Source: an uncultured Prevotella sp. (lineage in GTDB: Bacteria > Bacteroidota > Bacteroidia > Bacteroidales > Bacteroidaceae). From it: 15,678 nt of DNA. A program made the position numbers and the translations under genes. Positions 6,683 through 14,748 of this stretch are shown piece by piece; position 1 is the stretch's first letter; each line of letters opens with the position of its first letter. The notes beneath the pieces are model-generated. The model was given only the letters and a program-made list of their open reading frames with translations. It did no database searches and was not told the origin of the DNA. Location of the stretch: NCBI GenBank assembly GCA_937877595.1, contig CALFIY010000090.1, positions 1-15,678 of the forward strand, written 5' to 3'.

Positions 6683-8785
6683 ATGAGAACCACCTGTCGT
6701 CTTTTCACAGTCGTCATTGCTGCCATGCTCCTTGTGGGGTGTGGCATGGAGTCGGCCGTAAGGAAAGGCGATAAGTTTTATGCTCTTGGCGAATACTTCG
6801 ATGCTGCAAACCAGTACAAAAAGGCCTACTCGCAGACCTCTGCCAAGGACAAGGCTCAGCGCGGCCGCATTGCCATGAAACAGGCTGAGTGCTACCGTCG
6901 CATCAATTACAGTCAGCGCGCCATTGCCGCCTATCGCAATGCCGTGCGCTACAACCAGTCAGACTCGCTCACGCAGTTGCGTCTCGGCCAGCAACTGCTG
7001 AAAACAGGCAGTTACAAGGAAGCAGGCAAGGCTTTCCAGACATTTCTGGACGAAAGTGCAGAGTGGAAGATTGCAGACAACGAGAGGCCGGAGGCAAAGG
7101 CAGAGCGGTCGGCGCTCATCGCCTTGGCTCGCGACGGTCTTGCTTCTGCCCGTCAGGCTGCCGCCTGGAAGGAAGAAGGGTCGCGCTACACCGTGAAGCG
7201 CGAGAATCTTTTCAACTCGCGCCGCTCCGACTTCTCCCCTGTTTTTGGCGGTGAGGGAAACGACCGGCTCTACTTCACCTCTACTCGCAACGAAGCCACC
7301 GGCGACGAACTCAGTGGCATCACCGGCACCAAGAGTGCCGATATCTTCATGGCGCAGAAGGACGAACAGGGCCGCTGGCAGCGTCCGCAACTTATCGACT
7401 CCGAACTGAATTCGGAGGCTGAGGAAGGTGCCTGCTGTCTGTCGCCCGACGGCCGCAAGATGTATCTCACTCTATGCAAGACCGATGCCAGTTATCCGCG
7501 CTTTGCCACCATAGCGACATCGTCGCGCTCTGATGCTTCATGGAGCAAGCCCCAGGAGTTGCCGCTTACGCGCGACACGTTGTCGCTTTACGCCCATCCG
7601 GCGGTGAGTCCCGACGGACAGTGGCTGTATTTCGTAAGCGACATGCCTGGTGGAGTGGGCGGTCTGGACATTTGGCGCGTACGTATTGGCGAGAGCATGA
7701 TAGGAGGCGTGGAAAATCTTGGAGCCCCTATCAATACGGCAGGCGACGAAATGTTTCCCACGTTTCGCCCTAATGGCGACTTCTACTTCTCGAGCAACGG
7801 CCATCCTGGTCTTGGCGGACTCGACATCTACTTCGTGACGAGCGAAGACCTTGAGACTGTTGTTGCCCAGCAGACAACGACGGTCGGCAGTTATTCACCG
7901 CTTGCCTCCAGACTCAACCATCCAGGTTTCCCCCTCAATTCGCAGGGCGACGACTTCGGAATGACCTTCGACGGAGCCAAGAATAGCGGCTACTTCAGTT
8001 CTAACCGAGGCGACGCCCACGGCTGGGATCATATCTACTCGTTTGAAAACCCCGACATCGTGCAGAGCGTGAGGGGTTGGGTCTACGAGCAGGAAGGCTA
8101 TGAGTTGCCGCAGGCCGTAGTATATCTTGTCGGCAACGACGGTACCAACAAGAAGTTGAGCGTAAAGGGCGACGGCTCGTTTACTGAGGTGGTGAAACCC
8201 AACGTCGACTACGTGCTGCTCGGCACCTGTCAGGGCTACCTGAACCATAAGGAGGAACTGCGTCTTGAGCCTTCGGAAGATTCAGAAGAGGTGGTGTTGC
8301 AGTTCCCGTTGGCGAGCATCACTGCCCCCGTGCTCATTGACAATATCTTCTACGACTTCGACCGCGCCACTCTGCGCCCTGAGTCGTCGCTGGCTCTCGA
8401 CTCGCTTGTCACGCTGCTCAATGCCAATCCCCACGTGGCCATCGAACTGAGCGCACACTGCGACTACAAAGGCAATGCCGAATACAACAAGCGCCTCTCG
8501 CAGCGGCGTGCGGAGACGGTGGTGCGCTATCTCGTCGACAAGGGTATTGCTGCCGACCGGCTTGAACCTAAGGGCTACGGAAAGGAGAGTCCCAAACGGG
8601 TGCGACGCAGGCTCACGGAGCGCTATCCTTACCTGAAGGAGAACGATGTGCTGACCGAGGAATTTATACTCACGCTCAGCGAGGAACAGCAGGAGGAGTG
8701 CAACCAGTTGAACCGTCGCACGGAATTTCGTGTTGTCAATACTACGTATGGCATGTTCGACAGCGAAGGCAGGCTGAAGCAATAA
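6683..8785 (+). CDS. porE: PorE-like type IX secretion system lipoprotein: TPR, beta-propeller, CRD and OmpA domains (700 aa)
   Basis: PorE (PG1058 of Porphyromonas gingivalis) is a multidomain T9SS component anchored to the outer membrane and thought to tie the secretion complex to peptidoglycan. Here the signal peptide ends in LLVGC with Cys20 as lipid site. TPR-like helices fill ~22-150 (GEYFDAANQYKKAY, then SQRAIAAYRNAV and SYKEAGKAFQTF). PD40/WD40-like propeller blades run ~195-400, with repeated LSPDGRKMYLT, VSPDGQWLYFVSD and GGLDIW/GGLDIY. A carboxypeptidase-regulatory-like domain lies at ~462-530. An OmpA_C peptidoglycan-binding domain covers ~554-690 (IFYDFDRATLRPES, then CDYKGNAEYNKRLSQRRA and NRRTEFRVV). 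Domain order and length match PorE closely. Other Bacteroidetes OmpA/PD40 lipoproteins with TPRs are the main alternative. The next gene is convergent, 29 bases away. Confidence 0.8.
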   Translation: MRTTCRLFTVVIAAMLLVGCGMESAVRKGDKFYALGEYFDAANQYKKAYSQTSAKDKAQRGRIAMKQAECYRRINYSQRAIAAYRNAVRYNQSDSLTQLRLGQQLLKTGSYKEAGKAFQTFLDESAEWKIADNERPEAKAERSALIALARDGLASARQAAAWKEEGSRYTVKRENLFNSRRSDFSPVFGGEGNDRLYFTSTRNEATGDELSGITGTKSADIFMAQKDEQGRWQRPQLIDSELNSEAEEGACCLSPDGRKMYLTLCKTDASYPRFATIATSSRSDASWSKPQELPLTRDTLSLYAHPAVSPDGQWLYFVSDMPGGVGGLDIWRVRIGESMIGGVENLGAPINTAGDEMFPTFRPNGDFYFSSNGHPGLGGLDIYFVTSEDLETVVAQQTTTVGSYSPLASRLNHPGFPLNSQGDDFGMTFDGAKNSGYFSSNRGDAHGWDHIYSFENPDIVQSVRGWVYEQEGYELPQAVVYLVGNDGTNKKLSVKGDGSFTEVVKPNVDYVLLGTCQGYLNHKEELRLEPSEDSEEVVLQFPLASITAPVLIDNIFYDFDRATLRPESSLALDSLVTLLNANPHVAIELSAHCDYKGNAEYNKRLSQRRAETVVRYLVDKGIAADRLEPKGYGKESPKRVRRRLTERYPYLKENDVLTEEFILTLSEEQQEECNQLNRRTEFRVVNTTYGMFDSEGRLKQ

Positions 8786-8814
8786 CTGGCAGTGCGAGCC
8801 ATACGCAGAAAAAA

Positions 8815-9456
8815 TCAGATGTAGTATTCTGCCGAGTCAACCAGTCCGGCGCGAAGTGCATATCGCATTGCCTCATGGGCGTTGTTGACCGAAATCTTAC
8901 GGAAGATATTCTTGCGGTGGGTGTTTACAGTATGGAAACTGGAGAAGCGCCGCTCGGCTATCTCCTTTGTAGTCAGTCCAAGAGCGATGTCCTTCAGAAT
9001 TTCAGTCTCTGTGGGCGTAAGCCTCACCTCCTCGTCGTTGCGGCTGACGGAAGGAGCCAGCAGTTGCTCGGCGGTGCGCTGGCAGATGAAGCGCTGGTGA
9101 TGGAGAGCAAACTGCAGACACTCGCGTATCTCGTTCATCGTCGACTCTTTCAGCAGAACGCTGAAACGAGCGCTCTCGGCAATGATTTGTTTCACGAAGT
9201 CGCTCGAAAGTTCTGTGCTGAACAATACCCACTGCACCATTGGAAACCGTGCCTGCAGTATCAGCAGTTCGGCTATGTCGTTGATGTCGAACAGCGTGTA
9301 GTCGAGCACCACCACAGCCTCAGAGTGATGTTTCAGTTGCTCGATAAGTTCTCCCTTGTCAATGGCTTGTCGCGCCACGACGTCGTTCATCTGCTGGCAA
9401 AGATACATTATTCCGGCCCGTGTGATGTCCTGGTTGTCGGCCAATGCTACGTACAT
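8815..9456 (-). CDS. NarL/FixJ-type response regulator with LuxR-type HTH (213 aa)
   Basis: A DNA-binding response regulator. The receiver domain covers ~1-120: Asp7 in the first acidic pocket, Asp52 in VVVLDYTLFD as likely phosphoacceptor, Ser80 as the switch residue and Lys103 in VLLKES. The second acidic residue usual after Asp7 is Asn8, so metal binding may be altered. The LuxR-type HTH covers ~146-205 (LTPTETEILKDIALG, TTKEIAERRFSSFHTVNTH, then RKNIFRKI). No sensor kinase is nearby. It starts 27 bases after the stop of the DUF5686 gene on the same strand, which suggests one transcript. It converges on porE without an obvious terminator in the 29-base gap. Target genes are unknown. Confidence 0.85.
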   Translation of the reverse strand: MYVALADNQDITRAGIMYLCQQMNDVVARQAIDKGELIEQLKHHSEAVVVLDYTLFDINDIAELLILQARFPMVQWVLFSTELSSDFVKQIIAESARFSVLLKESTMNEIRECLQFALHHQRFICQRTAEQLLAPSVSRNDEEVRLTPTETEILKDIALGLTTKEIAERRFSSFHTVNTHRKNIFRKISVNNAHEAMRYALRAGLVDSAEYYI

Positions 9457-9483
9457 GATATTTGCAGTGTTAAATGTATTGTC

Positions 9484-12027
9484 TTAGAACGACATGCGGA
9501 AGGTCATTCTTACGCCCTGCTTCTTGGCAGTAGGTAGACTGAGGTAGTTCAGTCGGCGCACGTATTCCACATGCATGAGTTTGAAGATGTTGTGAATGCC
9601 CAGCGATAGTTCCCAGTACGGATTTTTCCCGTCCATGACGTAGCATCCTTCAGGAAACTCCATCAGTACGTCGCTTTGTGCGTTGGCTGAGAGATAAGGA
9701 TTGTTTTTCGGAGTCAGTGCTCCCCACAGGCATTTCACCCCTATGAACTCGCGCCACTTGAGACGGCGCAGCAGGGGTATGCGGTTGAATATCTTGCCGT
9801 TCATGTCCCATCGTATCTCCATGGATGCATAGCGGTCGTTGAGGAACTCCATGTTGTTGATGAGGTTGAACGTCTCGTCTTCCAGAATGTACGACAGGTT
9901 TGCCACAGGCATGATGAGCAGCGGATAGGGCACTCGGTCCCACTGTGCGCCAAATTTTACGCGTGTGTCAAACTTTCCCCAGTTCATGGGAAGCCATACG
10001 CGCTTGTATATCTCGCCTTCGGTGAAGTTGTACCTGTATTGTCCGCCGAGCAGTCCTGTGAAGCCCATCGTGTGCTGTAGTCGGAACACTGGAGCGTCGA
10101 GGTTTATCGGCCAGCGATGCTGCTTGGTGTTGATAAATGTCTCGCCTGGTGCATACCTGAAGCCCACGGTGGCTTCCGAGTAGCGTATATTCGGCAGTTG
10201 CTTGCCGTCGGAGAGTCGTGTCAGCGTTATGTTGCCTATAGGCTCCACTTTTTCCGTCTTTGCATTGGCAAAGAGTTTCAGTCCCCATTCCTGTTCAAAG
10301 TCGAGGCTCAACTGCTGTCGGTTGTATAGGAACATCTTGTCGATGCTGCTTGACTTTACCGAGGTGAACATATTGTCCTTGTCGGTCTGTATGAACTTGT
10401 CGCTGGGCAGTGCCACGTCGCGCATCGACGAGAAAGTTATAGCCTGGCGCGGGAATTCGCGCGGCAGATAGCCCGGCTTGTTGAACGTATAGGTGATATC
10501 GGCACCATAGTAGTTCTGATGGTGGTTGAAGCCGTAGGCATAGTATCCCTTGAAGAAGAGGTGAGGGTTGAGATTTGCCGTCGACTGTGCGCTGGCACGC
10601 AGTCGCAGGTGGTCGTAGAAGTTCTGCGACACGATGGTGTTCACCGGTCCGATGTCAACCTTGCTGTCCTTTGGACTTGTCTCGACGAAGTTTTCTATGA
10701 GCGACTTCATTACGAAGAGGATGTACTTGAAGCCCTTGATGTTTGAGAGATTCTTGATGAATTCGTCCATCGAGTTTTCGCCCTTTGTCAGTTCCACTTG
10801 CCGGTACTGGTTCCAGAAGGCGTCGGGCTGCATCTGTGCGTAGGCATCGCGCACTACGGGTTTTCTGCCTCGCAGCAATGGGCGTGCTATCTCGTTGAAG
10901 TCGAAGTCGGTGCGTCGCGTGGTTCGTATCACTATGGCCTTGGCCAGGAATTTTGCCATGGCGAGTTCTACAAACATGTCGTCGACAGTCAGCACCCACT
11001 CTCCGTTGTCCAGTCGTGTGAACTCCTGTACGCACTGCATGTTGTCGACCCAGTTTACTTCGCTCGTCTTTGGTATTGTCAGTTCGCAGCGTTTTACCTG
11101 ATATGTAGAGTCGTCGAGGATAAATATCTGGCCGCGAAATCCCATGTCAATCTGGTTGCTGGGCGTGAAGTCAACTTGTATGCATCGGTCGTTGTCCACA
11201 TAGGTCGTGTCGGTGATGTAGAAATGATAGAACGTAACGGCATCGCGCCCGATGGGGCTTGTGAATGGATATTGGAACAGGCGGATGTTGTCGTCGTAGA
11301 TGTCGATGTCGGTAAACACGTCTTTCAGAACGGTGTTTATAATGTCGCCGGTCTGGAATATGTCGTTTATGCCCGTCTCGGTCTCGCCTTTTATGATAGT
11401 CTTCTCGGTGTGCGGCTCCTTGCGGTAAAGTTTCTGCGTCACGAGTTCGTTGACGGAGACTGGCAGGATGAGTTTCTCGTTATACTGGCACAGTTCCACC
11501 TGATTGAGCAGCCACGGGTGCTTCTTGAAGCGTGCGCTCTCAAGGTCGGCAGGCGTCAGGTCGTTCAGTCCGAGCGTTATCTTCTGATAGTTGTTGTATT
11601 GATAGTAGTCGTGAGCCTTCAGATTGGTGCGCTTCTTAGCGGCAATTACTTTGCGCATCAGGTCGACGGCAGGATTGTTCTTGCGGCTGTATTTCGACGA
11701 GCGCTTTGAGTTGATGATTACCTCGTTGAGTTTCTTGGTGTCGGGCTTCAGTTTCACCACTATATGGTTTGGTGTGCTTGACGTGATGTTGATAACCTGT
11801 GGCACGTAGCCCACCGAACTTATGGTCAGGCGCCACCCGTTGTGGCGGTCTATCCTGAATTTTCCCTCGGCATTGCTCGATACCGAGAGTTTGTTGCCGC
11901 GATAGATGGCACTTGCATAGGGCACAGGGCCTCCGTCGGTGGCGTCGACTATCTCGCCGGTGATTTGTGCGCCTGCCGTTATGGCGAAGAAGAGCGCTAT
12001 ATATATAATAATGTATCGCTTAAGCAT
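9484..12027 (-). CDS. DUF5686 and carboxypeptidase-like regulatory domain outer-membrane protein (847 aa)
   Basis: The signal peptide (residues 1-20, ending TAGA before Gln21) leads to a CarboxypepD_reg-like domain at ~22-95 (ITGEIVDATDGGPVPYASA, NAEGKFRI, ISSVGYVPQVINI). The remainder matches the DUF5686 family as I know it. It begins at the basic linker KRSSKYSRKNNPAVDLM, with HDYYQYNNYQK near residue 140. The last ~350 residues alternate polar and hydrophobic residues with many aromatics and end in VRMTFRMSF. A terminal Phe is typical of outer-membrane beta-barrels inserted by BAM. The molecular role of DUF5686 proteins is not established. The gene has its own likely promoter at 12053-12060 and is followed by the response regulator. 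Confidence 0.85.
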   Translation of the reverse strand: MLKRYIIIYIALFFAITAGAQITGEIVDATDGGPVPYASAIYRGNKLSVSSNAEGKFRIDRHNGWRLTISSVGYVPQVINITSSTPNHIVVKLKPDTKKLNEVIINSKRSSKYSRKNNPAVDLMRKVIAAKKRTNLKAHDYYQYNNYQKITLGLNDLTPADLESARFKKHPWLLNQVELCQYNEKLILPVSVNELVTQKLYRKEPHTEKTIIKGETETGINDIFQTGDIINTVLKDVFTDIDIYDDNIRLFQYPFTSPIGRDAVTFYHFYITDTTYVDNDRCIQVDFTPSNQIDMGFRGQIFILDDSTYQVKRCELTIPKTSEVNWVDNMQCVQEFTRLDNGEWVLTVDDMFVELAMAKFLAKAIVIRTTRRTDFDFNEIARPLLRGRKPVVRDAYAQMQPDAFWNQYRQVELTKGENSMDEFIKNLSNIKGFKYILFVMKSLIENFVETSPKDSKVDIGPVNTIVSQNFYDHLRLRASAQSTANLNPHLFFKGYYAYGFNHHQNYYGADITYTFNKPGYLPREFPRQAITFSSMRDVALPSDKFIQTDKDNMFTSVKSSSIDKMFLYNRQQLSLDFEQEWGLKLFANAKTEKVEPIGNITLTRLSDGKQLPNIRYSEATVGFRYAPGETFINTKQHRWPINLDAPVFRLQHTMGFTGLLGGQYRYNFTEGEIYKRVWLPMNWGKFDTRVKFGAQWDRVPYPLLIMPVANLSYILEDETFNLINNMEFLNDRYASMEIRWDMNGKIFNRIPLLRRLKWREFIGVKCLWGALTPKNNPYLSANAQSDVLMEFPEGCYVMDGKNPYWELSLGIHNIFKLMHVEYVRRLNYLSLPTAKKQGVRMTFRMSF

Positions 12028-12052
12028 TTAAGGATCTTTGCGTATTGGGGGG

Positions 12053-12060
12053 CAAAGGTA
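12053..12060 (-). promoter_or_regulatory. -7 box (TACCTTTG on the minus strand) for the DUF5686 gene
   Basis: CAAAGGTA on the plus strand is TACCTTTG on the minus strand, an exact fit to TAnnTTTG. Transcription would start near 12048, about 20 bases before the ATG at 12027. No clear -33 element is seen. Confidence 0.5.
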
Positions 12061-12155
12061 CACAATAGTTTGAAGAAAAACGTCAGTGTGTAATAAAGTT
12101 TCGACGAATTTATGTTTTTTTAGTTACAAAAACAGACGGAGTTAAATAAAAGTGT

Positions 12156-12163
12156 TATTTTTG
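12156..12163 (+). promoter_or_regulatory. -7 box (TATTTTTG) for the phospholipid gene cluster
   Basis: TATTTTTG fits TAnnTTTG and is followed by CA, as at 4064. It sits nine bases before the ATG at 12173, so the transcript would have a very short untranslated leader. It argues against a longer GTG start at 12152. With the minus-strand box at 12053 it makes the 12028-12172 gap a divergent promoter region. Confidence 0.45.
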
Positions 12164-12172
12164 CAGACAGTT

Positions 12173-12655
12173 ATGAACCGTCCACCATTGTTGTCGGTAG
12201 TGATAGGCACAGGTTTCGGAGCAGGCTTCTGGCCATGGGGACCAGGCACGGCAGGTGCCGTGGTGGCCACGCTGCTATGGTATGTCGGCATGCTTCTGGT
12301 GAGTCCTGCGGTTCTGCTTGTAGCCACGGCGGCGGCAGTGATGCTTTTCACCGCACTTGGCACATGGGCTACGGCAAGATTACAGCCTTTTTGGGGAGAC
12401 GACCCCAGCCGTGTCGTAGTAGACGAGATGGTTGGCGTATGGCTGCCGCTTATGGTGGCCTCTGTTGGCAGTCACCGTGAGGCGCTGGCTGTCGCAGCGC
12501 TGTTGCTGTTTCGATTCTTTGACATAGTTAAGCCTCTCGGCATCCGTGCCCTTGACCGCAGGCATGGAGCGATATGGGTAATGCTCGACGACGTTCTTGC
12601 AGGCATCTATTCTGCCGTGGTGCTTGTAGCATTGCGCTTCGTGGCAGGCGTATAA
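12173..12655 (+). CDS. PgpA-family lipid phosphatase, probably phosphatidylinositol-phosphate phosphatase (160 aa)
   Basis: PgpA-family enzymes are integral membrane phosphatases. The family signature is clear: GTGFGAGFWPWGPGTAGA (12-29), WGDDPSRVVVDEMVG (74-88), and FFDIVKPLGIR (115-125) with LDDVLAGIY (138-146). The acidic residues Asp84, Glu85, Asp139 and Asp140 are the likely metal and catalytic group. Three to four hydrophobic spans are visible. The classical reaction makes phosphatidylglycerol from its phosphate. In Bacteroides, however, a PgpA-type protein beside a CDP-alcohol transferase and an AUR1-like enzyme dephosphorylates phosphatidylinositol phosphate, and the same neighbours are present here. 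The family is secure; the substrate is inferred from context. It begins a cluster with 10-, 4- and -1-base gaps between the first four genes. Confidence 0.85.
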   Translation: MNRPPLLSVVIGTGFGAGFWPWGPGTAGAVVATLLWYVGMLLVSPAVLLVATAAAVMLFTALGTWATARLQPFWGDDPSRVVVDEMVGVWLPLMVASVGSHREALAVAALLLFRFFDIVKPLGIRALDRRHGAIWVMLDDVLAGIYSAVVLVALRFVAGV

Positions 12656-12665
12656 ATGGTGTGAG

Positions 12666-13112
12666 ATGAGAGTGCGTCACGAGATATGGCTTTTCTGCAA
12701 GGCTCAGGCTACGGCCTATGTCGCTTCGGTGGTCGACTTTGCTGTGTCGCTCATTCTTGCCGAGGCAGCAGGCGTGTGGTATCTCTACTCCACGTTCTGC
12801 GGCGCAGTGAGCGGAGGAGTGGTAAACTGCGTGATGAACTATCGCTGGGTGTTCGACGCAGAGGGCTTGAAGAAGAAGGCGGTGGCTGTGAAGTATTTTA
12901 TGGTGTGGACAGGCAGTATTCTGCTGAACACGCTCGGCACCTATGCGCTCACCGAATGGTCGGGGAAGTACTTCATATATGCAAAGATAGTGGTCGCGCT
13001 GCTTGTGGGCTTCCTGTGGAACTACCAGTTGCAGCGCCTCTTCGTGTATCGTGACATGCACATCAGAGAAAAACTTCATAAGCTACGCAAGGAAGAGAAA
13101 AAACAATCATAG
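12666..13112 (+). CDS. GtrA-family membrane protein (148 aa)
   Basis: The protein is short and has four hydrophobic spans, at about 14-32, 38-55, 76-95 and 102-118. It carries the NYRWVF motif (58-63) and a closing WNYQLQRLFVY (117-127), typical of GtrA/PF04138. Such proteins are thought to move lipid-linked sugars or related lipids across membranes. The C-terminal tail is strongly basic. It sits 10 bases after the PgpA-family gene and 4 bases before the CDP-alcohol transferase. A GtrA protein is also part of the Bacteroides inositol-lipid cluster, so a role in flipping a lipid intermediate is plausible but unproven. Confidence 0.85.
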   Translation: MRVRHEIWLFCKAQATAYVASVVDFAVSLILAEAAGVWYLYSTFCGAVSGGVVNCVMNYRWVFDAEGLKKKAVAVKYFMVWTGSILLNTLGTYALTEWSGKYFIYAKIVVALLVGFLWNYQLQRLFVYRDMHIREKLHKLRKEEKKQS

Positions 13113-13116
13113 AGAG

Positions 13117-13776
13117 ATGAACTACAGAGATTTTCTACAGAAACTGATTTATGCAGTAATCAATCCGCTGATACGCCTGCTGATAGCGCTGCACATAACG
13201 CCCAACGTTATAACCTTTGTTGGATTACTGCTCAACATCGTTGCTGCGGCATGTTTCGTCTATGCCGCCGTCTATGCTCCGCATGACTTGTACCTGATAG
13301 GATGGGGTGGCGGAATTATCCTCTTTGCAGGACTTTTTGACATGATAGACGGCCGACTGGCGCGCCTGGGTAATATGTCGAGTACGTTTGGTGCGCTGTG
13401 GGACTCCACGCTCGATCGCTATAGCGAACTATTCACACTGTTTGGCATAGCCTTCTATCTGCTGCAGACGGGCTACGTATGGAGCGGCGTGGTAACCTTT
13501 GTTGCCATGGTGGGCTCGGTGATGGTGAGTTACGTAAGGGCGCGCGCCGAGGGCCTGGACATTGAATGTAAGGTGGGACTGATGCAGCGCCCGGAGCGTG
13601 TTGTCGTGACGAGTGTCGGCGCACTGCTGTGCGGACTGCTGGCAGGTGTGGTGGATTTCGATCCGCTGCTGCTGCTCATCGTACCGATGTGGCTGATAGC
13701 CATACTGGCCAACATAACAGCCTTCTGGCGTATTGCCCACTGCTATCGTGAACTTAACAAGAAGGAACACGCCTGA
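13117..13776 (+). CDS. CDP-alcohol phosphatidyltransferase, probable phosphatidylinositol-phosphate synthase (219 aa)
   Basis: This enzyme joins an alcohol to CDP-diacylglycerol and releases CMP. The complete family motif is present: Asp75, Asp78-Gly79, Ala82-Arg83, Gly92, Asp96 and Asp100, with the standard spacing. The segment SYVRARAEGL (~145-154), followed by GLMQRPERVV, resembles phosphatidylinositol-phosphate synthases more than phosphatidylglycerophosphate synthase. About six membrane spans are visible. The ATG at 13117 was chosen because it follows the GtrA stop by four bases and the longer frame would overlap that gene. Its stop overlaps the next start by one base (TGATG), suggesting coupled translation. 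Inositol phosphate as acceptor is inferred from the motif and the neighbours. Confidence 0.85.
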   Translation: MNYRDFLQKLIYAVINPLIRLLIALHITPNVITFVGLLLNIVAAACFVYAAVYAPHDLYLIGWGGGIILFAGLFDMIDGRLARLGNMSSTFGALWDSTLDRYSELFTLFGIAFYLLQTGYVWSGVVTFVAMVGSVMVSYVRARAEGLDIECKVGLMQRPERVVVTSVGALLCGLLAGVVDFDPLLLLIVPMWLIAILANITAFWRIAHCYRELNKKEHA

Positions 13777-14738
13777 TGAACTACCCGAAGGCCATGCTGC
13801 CCACAGGGCGCGAAACCGCAACGTTGCTAGTGCTTGTCTGCGCTTTCCTGCTGCTCACGGCGCAGTTCGTAGGACTGCGCGGAGAACACGTGCTGCTGGC
13901 CATGCTCTACGTGGTGCTGTTTCTGTTGCGCCCCGTGACGCGCCGGCTGGCTGTGGCCATGTTGCCCTTTGCGCTCTTCGGCATCAGTTACGACTGGATG
14001 CGCGTGGTGCCCAACTATGAGGTCAACCCCATCGACACGCAGCCACTCTACGAGGCGGAGAAAATGCTTTTCGGCATACAGGGTGAGGCAGGGAGCATGA
14101 TACCAGGCGAGTTTTTCAACCAGCACAACTGGAAGGCGGCTGACTTCATGTCGGGAGTTTTCTATCTCTGCTGGGTACCGGTGCCAATAGCCTTCGGACT
14201 GTGGCTCTACGTGCGCGGCCAGCGCGACTTCTACCTGCGCTTTGCCATGGCATTCCTGTTTGTCAACCTGCTGGGCTTCTGCATATACTACATCCATCCG
14301 GCAGCGCCGCCCTGGTATGTCATAGAACATGGTTTCGAAGCCGATGTCAACACTCCGGCAAGCATAGCGGGACTGGCGCGCTTCGAGGAGTTGCTCGGCG
14401 TAGATGTCTTCACCAACATATATGGCCGCAATGCCAACATCTTTGCTGCAGTGCCGTCGCTTCATGCTGCCTATATGCTTATAGCATTCGTCTATGCCGT
14501 GATAAGCAGGCAGAACACCTTTGTCAAGGTGCTCTTTGCCGTCATAACGCTTGGCATTTGGTTTACGGCAGTGTATACCTGCCATCACTATATCATCGAC
14601 GTTCTCCTTGGCATTGCCACGGCACTGACGGGCATTCTGCTGTTTGAGAAGGGACTCCTGCGCAACAAGGCATTTGCGCGTTTCGTGGCGCGATACGTGG
14701 AATATATCAGTCCTGACACGACAGACGGCAGAGACTGA
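13776..14738 (+). CDS. AUR1-like PAP2 enzyme, probable inositol phosphorylceramide synthase (320 aa)
   Basis: AUR1-type enzymes move the phosphoinositol head group from phosphatidylinositol to ceramide. The sequence has several membrane spans and three AUR1/PAP2_3 hallmarks: YYIHPAAPPWYV (171-182), PSLHAAY (227-233) and CHHYIIDVLLG (269-279), with catalytic candidates His230, His271 and Asp275. The first third is hydrophobic, with a loop rich in acidic residues at ~80-110. It follows the CDP-alcohol transferase with a one-base overlap. Bacteroidales make sphingolipids, so a ceramide acceptor is credible. An undecaprenyl or phosphatidate phosphatase is the less likely alternative, because the APPWY motif is specific to the AUR1 group. 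Confidence 0.8.
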   Translation: MNYPKAMLPTGRETATLLVLVCAFLLLTAQFVGLRGEHVLLAMLYVVLFLLRPVTRRLAVAMLPFALFGISYDWMRVVPNYEVNPIDTQPLYEAEKMLFGIQGEAGSMIPGEFFNQHNWKAADFMSGVFYLCWVPVPIAFGLWLYVRGQRDFYLRFAMAFLFVNLLGFCIYYIHPAAPPWYVIEHGFEADVNTPASIAGLARFEELLGVDVFTNIYGRNANIFAAVPSLHAAYMLIAFVYAVISRQNTFVKVLFAVITLGIWFTAVYTCHHYIIDVLLGIATALTGILLFEKGLLRNKAFARFVARYVEYISPDTTDGRD

Positions 14739-14748
14739 CCTACTTACT

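Noticed and set aside
10798..11709. Plus-strand open frame of 303 codons inside the DUF5686 gene
   Set aside because: It is antisense to a well-supported outer-membrane protein and shows no family motif, promoter or sensible start context.
14644..14748. Upstream start for birA
   Set aside because: It lies inside the AUR1-like gene. The adjacent ATG codons at 14749 and 14752 give the normal BirA length.
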